Source: Carex sylvatica
Taxonomy: Eukaryota; Streptophyta; Magnoliopsida; Poales; Cyperaceae
Reading direction: 5' to 3'
Assembly: GCA_964058845.1 (NCBI GenBank)
Contig: CAXKVR010000281.1
Coordinates: 1 to 61,971, forward strand
DNA: 61,971 bases
Shown here piece by piece: positions 46,809 to 58,900 of the stretch. How positions within the stretch are numbered: position 1 is the stretch's first letter; the number at the start of each line of letters is the position of its first letter. A program made the translations under genes and the position numbers. The notes beneath the pieces are model-generated. The model was given only the letters and a program-made list of their open reading frames with translations. It was not told the origin of the DNA and ran no database searches.

Positions 46809-47383
46809 TGAAATCCCTTCAGGTACTGCAGATGAATTTACCAGTGAGGTTGCCAGATCACCCAGAATTAATAATTAATATATGGTTGTACATTACGTAT
46901 ACTTCTTTGATTAATTAGTATTATTCTGTTTGTGGATTGAAATTACATTAAATAAACAAAATTAATTCTTTATGGATTGAAATTACATTTTTTACTATGT
47001 TTTTTCATTTAGTTTATATATGTTGTATGTTGCAGTTTGCAAGGATTTGGTTACAAATCTGGTAATTGGTGTAGTATATACACTACAGTTTTTTGTTCAT
47101 TGTTATTCATATATTTTAGCCTCGGATATCTATTTCATTTACTGGTTTATTGGCTTAAATTCTGGCTTATTTAGATGTAATTACATGATTGAGGGTTAAT
47201 TGATGTATAATTTAGAATCAATTGAGGATTTGTTGGGTAAAGATTTTAACAGAGCAGGTTTGGCTTCATGCAGCGCACAAATCATATCCAATTCTATTTT
47301 GATTATGTAGTCTGTGTGCTGCATGAACAGTGGAAGCAATCCACGTACCAGTATCACATGAGATACAGTGTATTGGGAGAGAT
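46809..47383. other. Right flank of the copia insertion, with a hairpin
   Basis: This unique AT-rich sequence starts with an acceptor-like CCCTTCAG|GTACTG (46822/46823) that could belong to the host unit split by the nest. At 47265-47279 and 47313-47327 there are near-perfect inverted arms (TTCATGCAGCGCACA / TGTGTGCTGCATGAA) around a 33-base loop. No convincing ORF is seen. Confidence 0.4.
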
Positions 47384-50300
47384 CCAATTGAAGGTGTTTG
47401 GAGAACTATTGTAGTATCTCTACATGGCAAGATAACAGGGCATTTACAACCCTGGTACAGCACTCCAATTGAAAGTGTTTGAAGAAATCTAGTAGTGTCT
47501 CCTGATGGCAAGATAATTGGGCATTTACAACCCTAATACAACACTCTAATTGATGGTGTTTGGAGCACTCTAGTAGTGTTTCTATATAGCAAGATAACTG
47601 GGCATTTACCACGCAAATACAACACTGCAATTGAAGGTGCTCGGAGCACACTAGTAGTGCATCCAGATTGCAAGATAATATGACATTTACATCCTTAATG
47701 CAACACTTCAATTGAAGGTGTTCGGAGCACTATTGTAGTGTCTCTATATGTCAAGATAATGGGGGGTTTTTACAACCCTAGTACAACACTCCTATTGAAT
47801 TGTTTGGAGCACTCTAGTAGTGTCTCTATATAGCAAGATAATAGAGTATTTACAACCCTCATACAACACTCCATTTGAAGGTCTTTGGAGCACTCTTTTA
47901 GTGTCTCTATATGACAAGATAATAGGGCATTTACAACCCTAATACAACACTCCATTTGAAGGTGTTTGGAGCACTATTGTAGTGTCTCTACATGGATAGA
48001 TAATAGGATATTTATAACCCTAATACAACACTCCAAATGAACGTGTTTGGTGCACTTTGGTAGTGTCTCTAGATTTCAACATAAGATGACATTTACAACC
48101 CTAATACAACACTCCAATTGAAGCGTTTGGAGCACTCTAGTAGTGTCTATATATGGCAAGATAATAAGGCATTTACAACTCTAATACAACACTCCATTTG
48201 ATGGTGTCCCTACAAGGCAAGATAATACGGTATTTATCATCCTGATACAACACTCCAAATGAAGGTGTTTGGAGCACTCTAGTAGTGTTTTAAGATTGCA
48301 AGATAAGATGACATTTACAACTCTAATAAAACACTCCAATTGAAGTTGTTTGGAGCACTATTTTAGTGTCTCTATATGGATAGATAATAGGGCATTTACA
48401 ACCCGAATACAACACTCCATTTGAAGGTGTTTGGAGCACTCTTGTAGTGTCTCTATATTACAAGATAATAGGGCATTTACCACCCTAATACAACACTGCA
48501 GATGAAGGTGCTTGGAGCACTATAGTAGAGCATCCAGATTGCAAGATAATAGGGCATTTATAACCATAAGACGACACTCCATTTGAAGGTGTTTGGAGCA
48601 CACTTCTAGGTTCTACAGATTGGAAGATAAGATGGCATTTACAACCCTAATAAAACACTCCAATTAATAGGGCATTTACCTCCCTAGTACAACACTCCAA
48701 TTGATGGTGTGTGGAGCACTTTGGTAGTGTCTCTAGATTCCAAGATAAGATGGCATTTACAATCCTAATACAACACTCCAATTGAAGCGTTTGGAGCACT
48801 CTAGTAGCGTCTCTAGATTGCAAGATAGTATGGCGTTTACAACCCTAATACAACACTCCAATTGAAGATGTCCCTACAAGGCAAGATAATACGGCATTTA
48901 TCATCCCAATACAACACTCCAAATGAAGGTGTTTTGAGCATTCTAGTAACGTCTCCATCTTATAAGATATGTCATTTACAACCCTAACACAACACTCCAA
49001 TTGAAGGTGTTTGGGGAACTATTGTAGTGTCTCTACATGGCACGATAATAGGGCATTTTCAACCCTAATACAACACTCCAATTGAAGGTGTTTGAAGCAA
49101 TCTAGTAGTGTCTCCGGATGGCAAGATAATTGGGAATTTACGACCTTAATACAACACTCCAATTGAATGTATTGGGAGCACTCGAGTAGTGTCTCCAGAT
49201 TGCAAGATAGTAGGGCATTTGCAATCCTAATAAAACACTCCATTTGAAGGTGTTTGGGGAAATATTGTAGTGTCTCTACATGGCATGATAATAGTACATT
49301 TGCAACCCTAATAGAACACTCCAATTGAAGGTGTTTGAAGCAATCTAGTAGTGTCTCCGGATGGCAGGATAATTGGGAATTTATGACCTTAATACAACAC
49401 TCCAATTGAATGTATTTGGAGCACTCTAGTAGTGTCTCTATATGACAAGATAATAGGGCATTTACAACCCTAATACCACACCCCAATTGAAGGTGTTTGG
49501 AGCACTATTGTAGTGTCTCTAGATTCCAAGATAAGATGGCATTTACAATCCTAATACAACACTCCAATTGAAGCGTTTGGAGCACTCTAGTAGCGTCTCT
49601 AGATTGCAAGATAGTATGGCGTTTACAACCCTAATACAACACTCCAATTGAAGATGTCCCTACAAGGCAAGATAATACGGCATTTATCATCCCAATACAA
49701 CACTCCAAATGAAGGTGTTTGGAGCACTCTAGTAGTGTCTTATGATTGCAAGATAAGATGACATTTACAACTCTAATAAAACACTCCAATTGAAGTTGTA
49801 TGGAGCACTATTTTAGTGTCTCTACATGGATAGATAATAGGGCATTTACAACCCTAATACAACACTCCATTTTAAGGTGTTTGGAGCAGTCTTGCAGTGT
49901 CTCTATATACCAAGATAATTGGGCATTTATAACCATAATACAACACTCCAAATGGAGGTGTTTTGAGCATTCTAGTAACGTCTCCATCTTATAAGATATG
50001 TCATTTACAACCCTAACACAACACTCCAATTGAAGGTGTTTGGGGAACTATTGTAGTGTCTCTACATGGCACGATAATAGGGCATTTTCAACCCTAATAC
50101 AACACTCCAATTGAAGGTGTTTGAAGCAATCTAGTAGTGTCTCCGGATGGCAAGATAATTGGGAATTTACGACCTTAATACAACACTCCAATTGAATGTA
50201 TTGGGAGCACTCGAGTAGTGTCTCCAGATTGCAAGATAGTAGGGCATTTGCAATCCTAATAAAACACTCCATTTGAAGGTGTTTGGGGAAATATTGTAGT

Positions 50301-51121
50301 GTCTCTACATGGCATGATAATAGTACATTTGCAACCCTAATAGAACACTCCAATTGAAGGTGTTTGAAGCAATCTAGTAGTGTCTCCGGATGGCAGGATA
50401 ATTGGGAATTTATGACCTTAATACAACACTCCAATTGAATGTATTTGGAGCACTCTAGTAGTGTCTCTATATGACAAGATAATAGGGCATTTACAACCCT
50501 AATACCACACCCCAATTGAAGGTGTTTGGAGCACTATTATAGTGTCTCTACATGTAAAGATAATAGGGCATTTACCACCCAAGTACAACACTCCAATTGA
50601 TGGTGTTTGGAGCACTTTGGTAGTGTCTCTAGATTGCAAGATAAGATGTCATTTACAACCCTAATACAACACTCCAAATGAAGGAGTATGGAGCACTCTA
50701 GTAGGTTCTCCAGATTGCAAGATAAGATGACATTTACAACCCTAATAAAACACTCCAATTGAATGTGTTTGGAGCATTATTGTAGTGTCTCTACATGGAT
50801 TGATAATAGGGAATTTACAACCCTAATACCACACTCCAATTGAAGGTGTTTGGAGCACCATTGTAGTGTCTCTACATGTAAAGATAATAGGGCATTTACC
50901 ACCCTAGTACAACACTCCAATTGATGGTGTTTGGAGCACTTTGGTAGTGTCTCTAGATTGCAAGATAGTATGGCATTTACAACCCTAATACAACACTCCA
51001 ATTGAAGGTGTCCCTACAAGGCAAGATAATACGGCATTTTTCATCCGAATACAACACTCCAAATGGAGGTGTTTGGAGCACTCTAGTAGTGTCTTATGAT
51101 TGCAAGATAAGATGACATTTA
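47384..51121. repeat. Satellite array, left part (about 81-bp units)
   Basis: These are head-to-tail units whose plus-strand core reads CAACACTCCAATTGAAGGTG, then TTTGGAGCACTCTAGTAGTG, then TCT...GCAAGATAATAGGGCATTTA and CAACCCTAAT. Spacing between equivalent positions is usually 81 bp. A recurrent 61-bp variant lacks about 20 bases (GATGTCCCTACAAGGC, for example near 48203, 48866, 49650 and 51010). Units diverge by about 5-20%. Larger blocks are duplicated within the array. Minus-strand ORFs across it are a by-product of the 81-bp period. Confidence 0.95.
48926..49518. repeat. Block duplicated perfectly at 49955-50547
   Basis: About 593 bp of satellite recur 1029 bp downstream without a difference that I can see. 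Ordinary neighbouring units differ by many bases. This indicates very recent unequal exchange or conversion. Confidence 0.85.
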
Positions 51122-52950
51122 TGATATGCATAAATTATATATACATTTAATCTAGATTTTATTATGAAATAACACCAATTGTCTTGTATTTATTATATAA
51201 AGTGATCAAAATACACCTAGAATCAAGTTATTGCAGTTATTTGGCTTTTCGATGCAGGAAATAGTGCAAAATACCAAAAATACCCCCCAGTGCGGATCAA
51301 CCACCCGCACTGCGGATCAATCCAGCCGCACTCGAGACGTAGAGGAAAAGTCCGAGCCTAGTGCGGACGCACTGATGCCAGTGCGGATGATCCCATCCGC
51401 ATTCAGAACTTAGCCAACTTTCGGCAACTTCAGAAGAGCAGATTCCACCCGCAGTGCGGGTCATCCATCCGCAGAGCCATCCGCACTCATAGAAAATTGC
51501 AGAAGTTAAATAAGGAAACTTGTCCCAGTGCGGGTGAAGACACCCGCACTGCGGATCAATCCATCCGCACTGGACCCGCAGAAAGCCAATAACTGCCCGG
51601 TTTGACAGTTTTTCTATTTTTGGCGCTTTATGGACGCGTTTTTACTGCCAGAAATACACTTACTTGCCAGGGAAGTAATGCTAAACAGAGCACCCACTAA
51701 CCCCACCTTCTAGCCTCTAAATCGGGCATAATCCTTGGCTATAAAAGGGAGAGTCCTTTCCCATTCATGGATGATTCAAGCCCATCATTCAATCTCACAT
51801 CAACCAACACACCATCATTCTCTCTTTACACATACACTTAGCGATAAATTCTGGAGTAAGGAAAGCTTTCAAGCAAGGAGAAGGATTTCCGGAGCAAGAA
51901 GACGGCAAAATAGAGGTCTTTGATCTGTCAAAGGGTGTAATTGCTTCTTTTATTTCATTTCTTCTTACTTTGCCAATTTTTGTAATGGATCTCTCCAAGA
52001 GGGAGTAGTTCTCTCTCTAGGGGTTTAGGTCATCATGCATGAACTTGTTTAATTCTATTTTATTTGGTCATTTGCTTTTATTATGATTGTTATATGGGAT
52101 TTGATTGTTAATTTCTGTGATTTTATAATTTGTGTTAATTACATAGTTAGTACTTGAATTGTAGTATCCCGTTTTAGTTTCAAAAGAACTAAAATTGACT
52201 AGGATCATATAGGATAGTACCAATTATGAATGCAAATATCCTAGGTTTAGATTAAGATTCTAACCAATTTAATCTAAGCCGGAACTATAGAAATTAAGAT
52301 TAGGGACTTGGTGAAGGACCTAACCGTGAAGTCAAACCCTAATTAGGACATCTCAAATCAAGTCGGATATTGGTATCATGGACTTTATTGAGAAGTACCA
52401 ATACTCGAGGAGAGGAGAGACTAACAAGAGCTTATGGTCTAGGTAGCTTGGGTGAAGGACCTAATCGTGAAGTCCGAATTACCTAGACACGTTATTAATT
52501 CACGAAAGTGACCCTTAATAACATATTAGGTTAGAAACCTCGTCAAATCATACATGAATTCAAGCAAATACCGAATAGATAGAATTAGCAAGGGATTGTA
52601 GACCAAAGACCCCTAGATCTTTAAATCTTGAAAGCAAACCGATTACTTTTCTTTTACTTTTATTTACTTTAATTGTTTAAAATTCCTCTTTCGGGTATTG
52701 AACCCAAACTTTAGGATTACTTAAACAACCCCCCATTTACTTTACTTTATTGCACTTTACTTTATTATTATTTACTGAAATTAATTATTTAGGGTTTAAA
52801 ACTAAGTATTTTCCATACTCCCTGTGGATCGATACCTAAAATACTACTTTGATAGAATTGTGCACTTGCAATTTGACTCAAAAGCATTTAAGGTTTAAAA
52901 GGTACATCTCATTGTACTGAAACTTTTTAGCGTACACTTCACGCGCATCA
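51122..52950 (+). repeat. Solo Athila-like LTR in the satellite, target duplication ATTTA
   Basis: It starts TGATATGCATAAATTATA and ends CACGCGCATCA. It is flanked by ATTTA at 51117-51121 and 52951-52955, and the satellite unit continues correctly across it. GC dyads are at about 51285-51585 and the TATA box CTATAAAAGG at 51739-51748. No internal element sequence remains. Confidence 0.95.
51739..51748 (+). promoter_or_regulatory. LTR TATA box
   Basis: CTATAAAAGG lies about 150 bp downstream of the dyad cluster in the best-preserved plus-strand LTR. If active it would transcribe rightwards into the satellite. Confidence 0.5.
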
Positions 52951-55900
52951 ATTTACAACTCTAATAAAACACTCCAATTGAAGTCGTATGGAGCACTATT
53001 TTAGTGTCTCTACATGGATAGATAATAGGGCATTTACAGCCCTAATACAACACTCCATTTGAAGGTGTTTGGAGCACTCCTGCAGTGTCTCTATATAGCA
53101 AGATAATTGGGCATTTATAACCATAATACAACACTCGAAATGGAGGTGTTTGGAGCATTCTAGTAGCGTCTCCAGCTTATAAGATAATATGCAATTTACA
53201 ACCCTAATACAACACTCCAATTGAAGGTGTTTGGAGCACTCTAGTAGTGTCTCTACATGTAAAGATAATAGGGCATTTACCACCTTAGGACAACACTCCA
53301 ATTGAAGGTGTTTGAAGCAATCTAGTAGTGTCTCCGGATGGCAAGATAATTGGGAATTTAGGACCTTAATATAACACTCCAATTGAATGTGTTTGGACCA
53401 CTCGAGTAGTCTCCAGATTGCAAGATAGTAGGGCATTTGAAATGCTAATAAAACACTTCATTTGAATGTGTTTGGGGTAGTGTCTCTACATGGCACGATA
53501 ATAGGGCATTTGCAACCCTAATATAACACTCCAATTGAGGGTGTTTTAAGCAATCTAGTAGTGTCTCCGGATGGCAAGATAATTGGAAATTTATGACCTT
53601 AATACAACACTTCAATTGAATGTATTTGGATCACTCTAGTAGTGTCTCTATATGACAAGATAATCGGGCATTTACCACCGTAATACAACACTGCAGATGA
53701 AGGTGCTTGGAGCACTCTAGTAGTGCATCCAGATTGCAAGATAATAGGGCATTTGCAACCCTAATATAACACACCAATTGAAGGTCTTTGCACCACCCTA
53801 GTAGTGTCTCCAAATTGCAAGATAATACGGCATTTATAACCATAATACGACACTCCATTTGAAGGTGTTTGGAGCACTCTTGTAGTGTCTCTATATGGCA
53901 AGATAATAGGGCATTTATAACCCTAATACAACACTCCAAATGAAGGTGTTTGGAGCACTCTAGTAGGTTCTCCCGATTGTAAGATAAGAAGGCATTTACA
54001 ACCCTAATACCACACTCCAATTGAAGGTGTTTGGAGCACTATTGTAGTGTCTCTACATGTAAAGATAATAGGCCATTTACCACCCTAGTACAACACTCCA
54101 ATTGATGGTGTTTGAAGCACTTTGGTAGTGTCTCTAGATTGCAAGATAAGATGGCATTTACAACCCTAATACAACACTTCAATTGAAGGTGTTTGGAGAA
54201 TTATTGTAGTGTCTCTAGATTGCAAGATAAGATGGCATTTACAACCCTAATACAACACTCCAATTGAAGGTGTTTGGAGCATTATTGTAGTGTCTCAACA
54301 TGGATTGATAATAGGGCATTTACAACCCTAATACCACACTCCAATTGAAGGTGTTTGGAGCACTATTGTAGTGTCTCTACATGTAAAGATTGCAAGATAA
54401 TTTGGCATTTACAACCCTGAAACAACACTCCAATTGAAGGTGTTTGGTGCACTATTGTAGTGTCTTTACATGAAAAGATAATAGGGCATTTATTACCTTA
54501 ATACAATACTTCAATTGAAGGTATTTGGAGCACTCGAGTAGTGTCTCCAGATTGCAAGATAGTAGGGTATTAACAACCCTAATACAACACTCCAATTGAA
54601 GTTGTTTGGAGCACTCTAGTACTGCATCCAGATAGCAAGATAATAGGGCATTTGCAACCCAAATAACACACTCCAATTGAAGGTGTTTGTAGCACTCTAG
54701 TAGTTTCTCCCGATGGCAAGATGATATGACATTTACAATGCTAACAAAACACTCCAATTGAAGGTGTTTGGAGAACTATTGTAGTGTCTCTACATGGCAA
54801 GATAACAGGACATTTACAACCCTGGTACAACACTCCAATTGAAAGTGTTTGAAGAAATCTAGTAGTGTCTCCTGATGGCAAGATAATTGGGCATTTACAA
54901 CCCTAATACAACACTCTAATTGATGGTGTTTGGAGCACTCTAGTAGTGTTTCTATATAGCAAGATAACTGGGCATTTAGCACCCAAATACAACACTGCAA
55001 TTGAAGGTGCTCGGAGCACACTAGTAGTGCATCCAGATTGCAAGATAATATGACATTTACATCCTTAATGCAACACTTCAATTGAAGGTGTTCGGAGCAC
55101 TCTAGTAGTGTCTCTATATGTCAAGATAATGGGGGGTTTTTACAACCCTAGTACAACACCCCTATTGAATTGTTTGGAGCACTCTAGTAGTGTCTCTATA
55201 TAGCAAGATAATAGAGTATTTACAACCCTCATACAACACTCCATTTGAAGGTGTTTGGAGCACTATTTTAGTGTCTCTACATGGATAGATAATAGGATAT
55301 TTATAACCCTAATACAACACTCCAAATGAACATGTTTGGTGCACTTTGGTAGTGTCTCTAGATTGCAACATAAGATGGAATTAACAACCCTAATACAACA
55401 CTCCAATTGAAGCGTTTGCAGCACTCTAGTAGTGTCTATATATGGCAAGATAACAAGGCATTTACAACTCTAATACAACACTCCATTTGATGGTGTCCCT
55501 ACAAGGCAAGATAAATACGGCATTTATCATCCTCATACAACACTCGAAATGAAGGTGTTTGGAGCACTCTAGTAGTGTCTTAAGATTGCAAGAAAAGATG
55601 ACATTTACAACTCTAATAAAATACTCCAATTGAAGTTGTTTGGAGCACTATTTTAGTGTCTATATATGGATAGATAATAGGGCATTTACAACCCGAATAC
55701 AACACTCCATTTGAAGGTGTTTGGAGCACTCTTGTAGTGTCTCTATATTACAAGATAATAGGGCATTTACCACCCTAATACAACACTGCAGATGAAGGTG
55801 CTTGGAGCACTCTAGTAGAGCATCCAGATTGCAAGATAATAGGGCATTTATAACCATAATACGACACTCCACTTGAAGGTGTTTGGAGCACACTTGTAGT

Positions 55901-58900
55901 GTCTCTATATGGCAAGATAATGGTGCATTTATAACCCTAATACAATACTCCAATTGAAGGTGTTTGGAGCACTCTATTAGGTTCTACAGATTGGAAGATA
56001 AGATGGCATTTACAACCCTAATAAAACACTCCAATTAAAGGCGTTTGGAGCACTATTGTAGTGTCTCTAAATTTAAATATAATAGGGCATTTACCACCAT
56101 AGTACATCACTCCAATTGATGGTGTGTGGAGCACTTTGGTAGTGTCTCTAGATTGCAAGATAAGATGGCATTTACAACCCTAATACAACACTCCAATTGA
56201 AGCGTTTGGAGCAGTCTAGTAGCGTCTCTAGATTGCAAGATAGTATGGCGTTTACAACCCTAATACAACACTCCAATTGAAGATGTCCCTACAAGGCAAG
56301 ATAATACGTCATTTATCATCCCAAAACAACACTCCAAATGAAGGTGTTTGGAGCACTCTAGTAGTGTCTTATGATTGCAAGATAAGGTGACATTTACAAC
56401 TCTAATAAAACACTCCAATTGAAGTTTTATGGAGCACTATTTTAGTGTCTCTACATGGATAGATAATAGGGCATTTAAAACCCTAATACAACACCCCATT
56501 TGAAGTTGTTTGGAGCACTCTTGCAGTGTCTCTATATTGCAAGAAAATTGGGCATTTATAGCCATAGTACAACACTCCAAATGGAAGTGTTTGGAGCACT
56601 CTAATAGCGTCTCCAGCTTATAAGATATGTCATTTACAACCCTAATACAACACTCCAATTGAAGGTGTTTGGGGAACTATTGTAGTGTCTCTACATGGCA
56701 CGATAATAAGGCATTTGCATCCCTAATACAACACTCCAATTGAATGTGTTTGAAGCAATCGAGTAGTGTCTCCGGATGGCAAGATAATTGGGAATTTACG
56801 ACCTTAATACAACACTCCAATTGAATGTATTGGGAGCACTCGAGTAGTGTCTCCAGATTGCAAGATAGTAGGGCATTTGCAATCCTAATAAAACACTCCA
56901 TTTGAAGGTGTTTGGGGAAATATTGTAGTGTCTCTACATGGCACGATAATAGGGCATTTGCAACCCTAATAGAACACTCCAATTGAAGGTGTTTGAAGCA
57001 ATCTAGTAGTGTCTCCGGATGGCAAGATAATTGGGAATTTATGACCTTAATACAACACTCCAATTGAATGTATTTGGAGCACTCTAGTAGTGTTTCTATA
57101 TGGCAAGATAATAGGGCATTTATAACCCTAATCCAACACTCCAAATGAAGGTGTTTGGAGCACTCTAGTAGGTTCTCCCAATTGAAAGATAAGATGGCAT
57201 TTACAACCTTAATAAAACACTCCAATTGAAGGTGTTGGGAGTATTATTGTAGTGTCTCTACATGGATTGATAATATGGCATTTACAACCCTAATACCATA
57301 CTCCAATTGAAGGTGTTTGGAGCACTATTGTAGTGTCTCTACATGTAAAGATAATAGGGCATTTACCACCCTAGTACAACACTCCAATTGATGGTGTTTG
57401 AAGCACTTTGGTAGTGTCTCTAGATTGCAAGATAAGATGGCATTTACAACCCTAATACAACACTCCAATTGATGCGTTTGAAGCACTCTAGTAGTGTCTA
57501 TATATGGCATGATAATAAGGCATTTACAACTCTAATACAACACTCCATTTGATGGTGTCCCTACAAGGAAAGATAATACGGCATTTATCATTCTAATAGA
57601 ACACTCCAAATGAAGGTGTTTGGATCACTCTAGTAGTGTCTTAAGATTGCAAGATAAGATGACATTTACAACTCTAATAAAACACTCCAATTGAAGTTGT
57701 TTGGAGCACTATTTTAGTGTCTCTACATGGATAGATAATAGGGCATTTACAACCCTAATACAACATTCCATTTGAAGGTGTTTGGAGCACTCTTGTAGTG
57801 TCTCTATATAGCAAGATAATTGGGCATTTATAACCAAAATACAACACTACAAATGGAGGTGTTTGGAGCATACTAGTAGCGTCTCCAGCTTATAAGATAA
57901 TATGCTATTTACAACCCTAATACAACACTCCAATTGAAGGTGTTTGGAGCAATCTAGTAGTGTCTCCAGATAGCAAGAGAATATGACATTTTTAATGCTA
58001 ATAAAACACTCCATTTGAAGGTTTTTGGGGAACTATTGTTGTGTCTCTACATGGCACGATAATAGGGAATTTATAACCCTAATACGACACTCCAAATGAA
58101 GGAGTTTGGAGCACTCTAGTAGGTTCTCCAGAGTACAAGATAAGATGGCATTTACAACCCTAATAAAACACTCCAATTGAAGGTGTTTGGAGCATTATTG
58201 TAGTGTCTCTACATGGATTGATAATAGGGAATTTACAACCCTAATACCACACTCCAATTGAAGGTGTTTGGAGCATTATTGTAGTGTCTCTACATGGATT
58301 GATAATAGGGCATTTACCACCCTAGTACAACACTCCAATTGATGGTGTTTGGAGCACTTTGGTAGTGTCTCTAGATTGCAATATAAGATGGCATTTACAA
58401 CCCTAATACAACACTCCAATTGAAGCGTTTGGAGCACTCTAGTAGTGTCTATATATGGAAAGATAATAAGGCATTTACAACTCTAATACAACACTCCATT
58501 TGATGGTGTCCATACAAGGCAAGAAAATACGGCATTTATCATCCGAATACCACACTCCAAATGAAGGTGTTTGGAGCACTCTAGTTGTGTCTTAAGATTG
58601 CAAGATAAGATGACATTTAGAACTCTAATAAAACACTCCAATTGAAGTTGTTTGGAGTACTATTTTAGTGTCTCTACATGGATAGATAATAGGGCATTTA
58701 CAACCCTAATACAACACCCCATTTGAAGGTGTTTGGAGCACTCTTGTAGTGTCTCTATATAGCAAGATAATTGGGCATTTATAGCCATAGTACAACACTC
58801 CAAATGGAGGTGTTTGGAGTACTCTAATAGCGTCTCCAGCTTATAAGATAATATGACATTTACAACCCTAATACAATACTCCAGTTGAAGGTGTTTGGAG

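Noticed and set aside
14966..46812. TGAA as target duplication of the copia element
   Set aside because: It needs the LTR to start three bases earlier, which the 3' LTR (GGATGTG) does not support, and TGAA also follows the 5' LTR. The evidence is too weak.
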